Assembly: GCA_030248135.1 (NCBI GenBank)
Contig: JASANC010003229.1
Span: 1 to 64,000, forward strand
Length of the DNA: 64,000 nt
Direction of reading: 5' to 3'
From: Theristus sp. LFF4_11
Taxonomy: Eukaryota; Nematoda; Chromadorea; Monhysterida; Xyalidae
Part shown: one piece after another, positions 56,249-64,000 of the stretch
How positions within the stretch are numbered: the first letter of the stretch is position 1
Layout: every line of letters starts with the position of its first letter
Translations under genes and position numbers: made by a program
The notes under the pieces: model-generated
Told to the model about the DNA's origin: nothing
What the model saw: only the letters and a program-made list of their open reading frames with translations
Databases searched by the model: none

Positions 56249-59200
56249 GGGGTTTTAGGTGTGATGTTTTTTTAGCCAGGGCTAACCAAGAAAAGCATAC
56301 AGAAACGCCGTCGAGTGGGGCGCCCATCGAGTTTTTCTCTGTCATTAAGTGCCTACTACACACCTCTCGGCGGGGCTCGATCCCCCGAACGCGCAGAGAA
56401 TAGTCTAACGCGCTACCACCAGGCCACGAGGGCGGCAACTTTATTACGTATTTATTTTGGTCAGCTGATTTATTTTCAAATCACACTCCGATAATTCGAC
56501 CGGCCGACCAGTTGCTCTTCTTGAACTCTTATGGTCGAAGCACCAAACAAACAATGGCAACTGCAACGAAATACTGCCATTGTTTTTTTCTGTCCGAAAA
56601 AACAGTTGCCATTTTGTGGTTGGTTTTGTGCCATTTGGTGCTATTCACGGGAAAAACAACTGCCTTACATATTCTCGCAGGCCATTTCTGCTGCCCTTAA
56701 TGCAGCCATGCCCTCAATCAAGGCTGCCCTTATTCAAGAACAGGACACTAAAACGAGCACCAAAACATTAGTTCGTTTGGTTAGAGAATCTTCCCTTACG
56801 CCGGCTTTACAAAAAAAACACAAAGATGTTTAGTGGTCATGTGGTGGAATAAACTGTGTTAGGTCTGATCTGAACATTTATGGGTACCTTGATTCCCTGA
56901 TTTGCGTAGTAGTCGGTGTTCCACGCTAGATACCCGTGTCCCTGATTTGTTTCTGGATCAAACACGCACATCGTGACCGCATCACCGCCCTGGAAATGTG
57001 CGTTTTTTGGTGTTTTTTGTGACCGTTTTTTGTTGTTGACTGCCGTGGAAAAATATCCTATTTTGTTGCGCTAATTATAGTAGCTCGACAAGTGACATGT
57101 TTGTTGCCATTTACAAAAGACACCACGAACTGGGAACAAAAAAGTTTTGTGGTGTAAAACAAGGCGTCTGAGAGATGTTGAAAAATCACTGGCCAAAAAC
57201 AAAAATATGTGTGTGATCGTCCAACTATTTTTTTTTTAATTTTGGAACAAAAATCTTTTGAGAAAACCGCTAGATTTTTGTGAAAACATCGAACCGACCA
57301 TGAAGTCGTCCTTCGGCGACAGCCCGATTGCGACGTACTGCAGGCGTGCCTCTTCCGCTTTTTGCACGATCAATTGAATGCCGGCAAACTCGTCCAATTC
57401 CTCGTGTTCACGTTCATGCTCCGCACCAGTGTGGTCTGGAAAATCGCGATTGTGAATTTGTGAGGTTTCACAGTTTTTTGTTTCTGCTGTGACCTGAAAC
57501 ACATGCACAAATATCAACAAATATTCAGCGCATACCACACCACCCTGCGTGAAACAGTGCAGACCGGAAATACTGGTACATGTTTCATGTGTGTATGTCG
57601 CATCTTTCGCATGCGAAACCAATTGCGAAATCTTGCTTTTCACAAGTTGTCGCTCATCTTCGACCTACAGGCAACAGTTGCAAAAACTTGCCTGTTGCGA
57701 AAGAAACACCCTCTGAAAACGCAACTGTTGCCATAAACTCTGCAATACACACGATAATAACCGCTAAATCGCGGCTGTCTCCTATTTTATGCCATTACTG
57801 ACCGGTCTCCATCTCGCCATCGTCGTGCGTGTGCTCCTCATGTCTGACCACAGCAATGACCTTTGCGCAATCTTCAATGTCGCTTATGTCCTCCAGCAGC
57901 CGACAGAACGGCGGAAACACGTAGCAATGCTGGAAGTCTTCGCCGCAATCGGTGACGTTCAGTGGGATTTCGGCACGAACCTGTGTTGTTGTGTGCCTTT
58001 TTTATTCTCTGTTTGGTTTCTCCATTATGTTGTGGAGAGGTTCTCTGGCTTCAGTGGCTTTGTTTTATTTTAAAATAATTTTATTTTTAATGAGTTTATG
58101 AAGAAATCGTTGAGGAAACTGACTACTATATCAAATCAAGTTACAACACAACATCGACTGTTTACATAATATGCAGAAATCACGTCTGAAAAAAATGAAA
58201 GTACACTGTGTCTTCAGAGCGGACCTTTATGTTATAAATGAACTGATAATGCATGTGGTGCGGGTTCGTGATGGGCATGTCACGCAAAACAACATTATCT
58301 AAAAATGCGGAAGACGCATATAAAAGGAGCAATATGGCTTTGTGTAAGCAGTGAGAAACTTTTTTGCATCACAACTATTTCCAAGTCTCTGATGTGGCAC
58401 ACGGATACAAGTACATAAGAGTCATATTTTTGCGCCGCGTTTGTTTTGCTGAATAAACCTTAAAAAAGCTTCAAAATCATTTTTCAATTGTCCTCTTCAG
58501 TTTCTGTGTTCTGTTATGTTAACTGCTAACAGTTCTGCGAACTCTGTGCAGAAACAAAAAATCAGAGACTGCAAAGCGTTGCTGCAGATAAGTTTTATTG
58601 TTGATGGCGTACGCACCAGTGACAAAAATGTGTTGGCTTTCACCCTTTTACCCAATTCCAAAAACCCGAAGGTACCAAAGTCCTGTGGATTGTTGTAGGA
58701 AGAGTGTGGACGCTGGCTGAACTGTTCGTCCCGTGAGCCATTGCCTTTGCCACAAGAAGGGGACATTGCCTTCGCCAATGCCTTTGCGCAACGCTTTGTC
58801 CTAGCCAAAGCAGTGTCAGTGATCAAAGATGTAATCTCTGTTTTGGTTTAGGTAGTTTTAGGTCACTACCGTATTACCCCCAATAAACCCCCATGGGGGA
58901 TTAATACGTCAGCGACTTTTAGGGGTGGGGGTTTATTGGTGGGGGGGGGGGGGGGGTTTATTTACAAAAAATTCTAGGGGTGGGGGTTTGTTGAAAAATG
59001 GCAAAAATACCTTGCATGGCAGGCAAGAAAGTTGCAGAAACTTCTACTTTTGACAGAGATTTCCTTTTGTAACAGCCTTTTGTAATGAAATTACCATTAA
59101 CTCATCCATTTGGGGCCTTTGGTAGCACAATTCCATCATTTTCACTGCAACCAGCCACTGAACTCGCTTGGTATGTGTTTCAAACAGGTTTCCAATTAAC

Positions 59201-60671
59201 CCCCATGGGGGATTATTTGTGGGGGGGATTATTCGGAAACTGGTCGGGGAGTGGGGGTTTATTGGTGGGGGGGGATTAATGGTGGGGGGGGGGTTTAATG
59301 GGGGTAATACGGTATTTGCTCGAAATGCAGCGAATGTAAAAGTTTCGTTTGTCGAAAAAGTAAGAGGGCAACCATGTGCAACCGAAATAATGAATAAACG
59401 GCGCAAAAATATGGCTCTTATGTACTTGTATCCGTGTGCCACATCAGAGACTTGGAAATAGTTGTGATGCAAAAAAGTTTCTCACTGCTTACACAAAGCC
59501 ATATTCCTCCTTTTATATGCGTCTTCCGCATTTTTAGATAATATTCTGACTTTTACATAAGCCCCAAAAATCGGACAAAATTCAGAATGCGTTGGACATA
59601 TATTCTTCCGAACTTCCCATTAGGCAACAGCGCACAGAATTTTTTTCCATTTTTCGTTTTGGAGAGATGTCGCCAGCTTCCATGGCCGATTCCGATTTAC
59701 CCGAAATCGTCAGGATTCAGTGTCTAAAATCGCTCACATAAGAATAAGAATCAAACTCAAAATCAGCGCGAACCCTGGACTACACAGGTCTTCTGTTTTT
59801 TTGTTTTTAGACCGATTTCACCAATTTCCACGGCCGATTCGCTCGAAGTTATCACGATTCGGTATCCAGAGTTGCTCACATAAAAAACTAACCCAGAATA
59901 GGTGATCGGCGCAATGAATTACCATGGAAAACACCGTTTTCTTGTTTTCATGTCTGGACCGATTTCGCCGATTTCCACGGCCGATTCGCCCGAAATCGTC
60001 ACGATTCGGTATCTAGAGTTGCTTACATAAGAAAACTAACCCAGAATCCGTGATCAGCGCATTGAATTACTATGGAAAACACCGTTTTTTTGTTTTTCAT
60101 TTCTGGACCGTTTTCGCCAATTTCCAGTCACAGAAAAAAATGAATGCGAAATTTGAAAATCCCAAAGATTTTTACCCCAGGAAATGTTTTTATCATAGCA
60201 GTCGGAATTTTCTTTATATCGCTGAAACTGCGTACACATTTTATGACATGGCCGAAAAAAAGGGGGGAGAAGAATAAGTAACAGCCTGTTCAGAATCGAT
60301 GTTTTGCGCACACAGCGTGTGTAGAAGATCACCAAGATAAAATTTCTCGTGCACACAGCTTACCTGTGGATTATCTACCTGTGTGCAGGAGAAAAAAATC
60401 TCAGCTCCTTTTATGTTCACAATGCGACGCACAGTAAGTTTGGAATTTTAGCGCGAACGATAGATGGGCATGATATGCCTGCATCCGCTGTCCGCTCCGC
60501 TCCGCTTCGCTCGCGAATGGGCATGATAACGTCTTTTTGAAAAGTGAAACAATGGTTTTGAGCTGATCTTGGAACTTTTGGCTAAGAATTTTTAGTGGCA
60601 AAAATTCAAGCACTCACCACATAAAACAGCGTAAAGCTCGCCAACAATCGGACCGAAAAATCGTTAATCAT
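55255..60671 (-). CDS. Secreted DOMON-domain protein with His-rich tail
   Basis: A 270-residue protein from exons 60671-60618, 57980-57803, 57435-57299, 56989-56888, 56189-56015 and 55421-55255; all phases agree. Signal peptide MINDFSVRLLASFTLFYV. DOMON landmarks in order: CGEDFQHCYVFPPFC near residues 30-45; IQLIVQKAEEARLQYVAIGL then SPKDDFMGGDAVTMCVFDP, the family's Y-V-A-I-G-(F/L)-S and M-G-G-D-D signature; and DGYYYCNLRQRV with YLLAAMGYAA near the end. DOMON domains bind haem or sugar. A mid-domain acidic/His insert (HEREHEELDE) and the C-terminus (GHDHTGHDHTG..., nine His in the last 26) suggest metal binding. No membrane anchor. A 2.6-kb first intron carries nested repeats and intron 4 a SINE. 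Confidence 0.87.
56218..56437 (-). mobile_element. tRNA-derived SINE, copy 2
   Basis: Minus-strand head GCCCTCGTGGCCTGGTGGTA then GCGCGTTAGACT forms a good A-box/D-arm and anticodon-stem-like segment; GGGGGATCGAGCCCCGCC is a T-arm with B box. The body ends GGTTAGCCCTGGCTAAAAAA and the tail is (CAA)n. A fuller copy than the one at 39790-39953. Lies in DOMON intron 4 in the gene's orientation. Confidence 0.78.
58298..59541. mobile_element. Element with about 150-bp inverted arms hosting a family C MITE
   Basis: ATTATCTAAAAATGCGGAAG at the left and CTTCCGCATTTTTAGATAAT at the right are inverted, and the arms match over CACAACTATTTCCAAGTCTC and GTGTGCCACATCAGAGACTT-type sequence. Terminal words are those of family E, so E may be a shrunken derivative. 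The middle contains the family C copy at 58867-59314. Lies in DOMON intron 1. Confidence 0.7.
58867..59314. mobile_element. Family C MITE, nested
   Basis: TACCGTATTACCCCCAATAA at the left and GGGGGTAATACGGTA at the right, with long G runs in both arms (one run of 14 G). The central block matches copies at 26964 and 42997. Confidence 0.8.
59662..60127. repeat. About three copies of a 148-bp tandem repeat
   Basis: Units share GACCGATTTCGCCGATTTCC, ACGGCCGATTCGCCCGAAAT, ATCACGATTCGGTATC and ATGGAAAACACCGTTTT, spaced about 148 bp. The first copy is most diverged and the last is truncated. In DOMON intron 1. Confidence 0.8.
60462..60533. repeat. Family E fragment, inverted
   Basis: CCGCTTCGCTCGCGAATGGG and CATGATAAC match the inverted left end of family E. 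In DOMON intron 1. Confidence 0.55.
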
Positions 60672-61641
60672 CTTGATTTCGTCACACTCTTTTTTCTCTT
60701 ACGCGAGCTAAAAACAAGGTTTTTTTTCAAACTAAAACTGTAAAAATATGTGCGTATAATTGTGCCAGAAACGTGTTTCAATTTTGGTCTCTTGAAACAT
60801 GTGGAAAATTTATGTAGTCTTTCTTGACGAAATTTATGATCTCAACCTATTTCGACAGAAAACGTCTATAAACAAGTTTACTTAACAGCAAATGAAAGTC
60901 AAAAATTTAATATACGAAAAGAATTTATGAAAAAAAAAACAAAACCGAGCAATTATATGTGATAGCACCTGAGAAAGTGTGCATAAAAAGCACTACTAAG
61001 ACCCGTGTAAAACAAAACGCACCTTAAAAATTATTTTTAAACCGTGTGTGGGCGTTATTGCAAATAACTTTTTTAGCCATGAAAGAAACACATCGGAAAC
61101 GAAAGAAAAACAAAACTAATGCTCACGAAAGCTGAAAAAAATATGGAAAACAAAATCACGTACATACAATGTACATAACTACCGTGATGTCAGTAATGTT
61201 TTGCAAAGTAATTATTGTCGAAATTGAAAGAAAATTCAAATTATTGTCGAAGAACGAACCTTTGTTCGGCGACGGACCAATTGACGCCGACAGAACAGAA
61301 TATGGAGAGCCGGTTTTAAAAGTAAACCTTGCGCTAATCATTTCAATAAAACGTATTACACCTATTTTTGTGTCAATTATAATCAGTCAGCTTCGTGGGC
61401 CATGTGATGATTCTGTGTGTTTTGGTTTATAATTTGCTTTGTAGGTGTTGTGCTGCGTCTTGAATGTCACCCGAAACTACATTGAACGAAAATTCAAGAA
61501 TAAATCAAAGAAAGCGAATTGAAACAGCTGAATAACTTTGGCAACGACTCAATTTCACATTTTTTCTAAATTTGTGGTCTCCCCTCGCCAAGGGTTCCAA
61601 ATTGGAATGAGCCGAAAATGGCGTGTACAGTCGAACTCTAA
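60672..61641. other. Spacer upstream of the DOMON gene
   Basis: AT-rich, no gene supported. Should contain the DOMON promoter; none was recognised. Confidence 0.5.
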
Positions 61642-61790
61642 AGGCCCGTTTATACCTGACGTATGCAGACGTACGTCGACGTACATACGTCAGGTATGAA
61701 CGGCAGTATGCAATAACACGCGACCTAAAATGACGTGACGTGACGTCCCGGGCTGTATGCGCATACATAACGTCAGGTACAAGCGGGCCT
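61642..61790. mobile_element. Family D MITE, short copy (TAA duplication)
   Basis: AGGCCCGTTTATACCTGACG at the left and CAAGCGGGCCT at the right, flanked by TAA on both sides. The interior consists of overlapping ACGTACGTCGACGTACATAC and ACGTGACGTGACG palindromes. Only 149 bp. Confidence 0.75.
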
Positions 61791-62896
61791 TAAATTATAG
61801 GCAATCAGCTGATTGGTTGGTGGCCTCGTGATTGATGCTTTCTTGTTGCATGCAGTTTTATGTCACCCTGAATAATTTGTGGTATTAGCTGATTGTTTAT
61901 CTGAGATCAGGCAGGCTAAAAAAAGAAATTTCGTCTCAATTTTTCTTTTTTGATTTTTGATGTCTGATCGTTTCTGAATGCGAACAGTGGGAAATCAATG
62001 AAAAGCAACCCAAAAACCTGTTCATGATTTAGGAAATGGAGAAAAATTACAACCAGCTGTTTAGAGTAAAATTAAAACGACGACGACGGCGGCGACGACT
62101 TGGCATTTTGTAATTTGCCTGGACTGCATGAAAAGAAATTTCAAACGACCTTCAATTATTCCGAGTTTCTCCGCTAAAAAAGTCAAACAATTCTGAATCG
62201 TCATCGTCGTTGTCTTTTTTTCCAACATGAACGCTTTCGTTTTTTTTTCACTATCGGTAAAATTGGACATTATTCTCAATTCAGTGTCATGTTCCATGCA
62301 AATCAATTGTCACATGGTATACACAAACAAGTTTATCTCTGATGACCGATCGATACGATGGATGATCGCCGTTGTTTGGTTTTTTTTGCAAAACAAACTT
62401 TTGTGATGGAAACTGCGTTCGCGTTTGTTTCATTTGGTGCCAGCAACAAGTGAAGTTCGTTGGAGAAACCATATTCGAAGAAAAAATATTCATACATCGT
62501 AGAATTCCGCAACCGGTTTAGGCCAAACCCACACACATATAATTTTCGTCATTTATTAAAACACAAAGTGAAACTATGCCGCATCGTGAAGCGAACACTT
62601 GAATACGAGAAAAAAAATCAAAACGACCAACCAAGGCTGTGAATGCGCTGAAATTCATTTCGGCACATGGAACGCAACAAACAACCACTTGTTGCTGCAC
62701 GTGTGTTTGTCGAAATGTTATAAAACTGCATTTTTTCAAGTTTGGAAATAAAGTTTTTCTGCTGTTTTTAATTGAAGTAAAATTATTCAAAAAATAATGT
62801 TATTTCTTTTTGTGTATAACATTACATAAAACAATGTCGACATAAACTGGCATAAAACGCGGCATAAACATAACCCTTTGTTTTGATGTTAGTAAA
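61791..62896. other. Spacer upstream of the astacin gene
   Basis: No gene supported. A GACGACGACGGCGGCGACGAC run lies at 62078-62099. Promoter of the astacin gene expected at the right end. Confidence 0.5.
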
Positions 62897-64000
62897 ATGG
62901 AACCGATTGACCGCGTCCGCTTTTCCATTCTGTCGTGTCTTTTATGTTGCTTAAATGTCGTGCCAGTCGTCCGTTCGTCGCCACTTTGCATCGAATATGC
63001 CGGCTGCGTTCGTGACAAAGGCGAAGCGGCGTGTCGACAGAAATATGCTGCGCTGTCTGCTTGTGAAACGATGGTACGGAGGTGCCTGTCGATTTGATGT
63101 TCTTTTTTAATGCTGGCATTAAGCGAGCACGCAGAATGAATATGCCCTTTTTAATGCTAATAATACCGTACTTCTGATTTTTTTCATGTCACGGTGTTTG
63201 CCACGGAGTGCGCTATCTTCTGACGGTGACTTCATATTGTGTGGCTGTAGTGGGCACCAGTGGGCACCCGGCATGAAGAAGATTATTTAAAGGAAACGTT
63301 TCCATGAAACACGTTTGCAGGAACCATTTGTTCAGTGTTCAGTTCATACAAAAGTGATCACAGATACATGTTTGATCTTGATGTAAATTCTTGCTTGTTT
63401 CAGAATGGCATGAACGCGCATCTGCCGACCGGTGAGTCAGTTGCCGGCAAAAAAAATACGATTGGTTTCAAATTATAATTGATCGATATGAATACAACAA
63501 ACCGAAAATAACAAACAAGAACTCTGTTTTTTCAGAAGGCACCGATCTCCTTGGCTCGCCAGACGGCGACCAGCTGATGCGCATTTATGGCGACTTTTAT
63601 CATCGAGTCGAAGACGGTCGAATCAGCGGCGTCGCGGTGATTGACCCGCAAGGTCGGTGGCCGGACAACCGAGTGCCGTTCGTCGTTGTCGTTGATCCCG
63701 AGCACAAATACATGAACGAGACACGCATGGCCGGGTTGGTGGGCGAGAGATTTTCATGAACAGTCAGACGGGATGACTTCATAGTGACCACACACACCTA
63801 ATATCTGGTATACCAAACACATGCAAAACCTTGCAGCGTTATTTCGCTGGTCCGTGAAGCGATGACTGAATTGGAGTCGGTCTGTTGTGTGCAGTTTGTC
63901 GCCGCCAACCCAGCCACTGACACGCATTTCGTCAGCATTGAGGTGCATCACGTCTATGGCTGCAGCGCGTATTTGGGTCGCCAGAAAGAGAAAGTACAAC
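62897..64000 (+). CDS. Astacin-family zinc metalloprotease, 5' part
   Basis: Exons 62897-63073, 63404-63431, 63536-63734 and 63837 onward; phases 0,1,2 fit. Signal peptide ILSCLLCCLNVVPVVRS, then a four-Cys propeptide segment (CIEYAGCVRDKGEAAC...SAC). The catalytic domain opens RWPDNRVPFVVVVDPEHKYM and continues ISLVREAMTELESVCCVQFV and VYGCSAYLGRQKEKVQ, aligning with astacin RWPN..VPY, I..A(M)..IE..TC(I/V)RFV and GC.S..GR. The window ends before HExxHxxGxxH, so catalytic competence cannot be judged. Nematode astacins (NAS) process cuticle collagens and other matrix proteins. Partial at the right edge only. Confidence 0.85.

Noticed and set aside
56240..56437. Functional tRNA gene
   Set aside because: The tRNA-like head is followed by a shared body and CAA tail and occurs as a second copy with the same tail, so it is a SINE.
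58497..58826. 109-residue minus-strand frame in the DOMON intron
   Set aside because: No signal peptide, domain or phase-matching exon; skipped by the well-supported DOMON splice.

Overview
The window is nuclear DNA of a nematode. The evidence is the gene content: a DB-module protein, ShK-type cysteine modules, an LGC-46/ACC-like anion-channel subunit, mig-18-like fibronectin-I modules, an astacin and a DMSR-type peptide GPCR. The architecture agrees: many short exons, GT-AG introns, and AT-rich introns full of short DNA transposons. I cannot name the species. Genes were assembled by eye by joining exons whose splice phases match, so individual boundaries may be off by a few bases.

Twelve genes can be supported. 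In order they are: a Cys-loop anion channel (-, 391-4904); a small secreted PAN/apple-like protein (+, 5702-7766); an unfamiliar neuropeptide precursor (+, 11608-12470) with two phase-compatible exons downstream (13888-14090); a DMSR/SRW-like GPCR (+, 20648-23733); a DB-domain secreted protein (+, 24852-28342); an extracellular LRR protein (-, 29228-34069); a Gly/Tyr-rich secreted peptide (-, 36046-36479); a long matrix protein of fibronectin-I-like modules, Pro/Thr repeats and ShK (-, 37275-42448); a three-domain fasciclin protein (-, 43632-47796); a PGAP2/Frag1-like membrane protein (+, 49081-54212); a DOMON protein with a His-rich tail (-, 55255-60671); and an astacin cut by the right edge (+, 62897-64000).

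Most products are secreted or at the cell surface. The only pair that could plausibly act together is the neuropeptide precursor and the peptide GPCR about 8 kb downstream. That is inference from adjacency, not evidence of binding. The matrix proteins (LRR, fibronectin-I/ShK, FAS1, DB, DOMON, astacin) may share a cuticle or extracellular-matrix setting.

The space between and inside genes is dominated by small transposons. They include a 24-bp-TIR MITE ending TACCGTAAAGTCTTG (family A), a PIF/Harbinger-like MITE with TAA duplications (family D), four mariner-like elements with TA duplications, an 1172-bp hAT with an 8-bp duplication, a G/C-run MITE (family C), a short TTATC...GATAA repeat (family E) and a tRNA-derived SINE. 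Nesting is common. No rRNA, no free-standing tRNA gene and no CRISPR array was seen.

The best candidate for something undescribed is the neuropeptide precursor. It encodes ten back-to-back amidated heptapeptides of two alternating types, ending NYL-amide and N(L/V)Y-amide, which I do not recognise as a known family.
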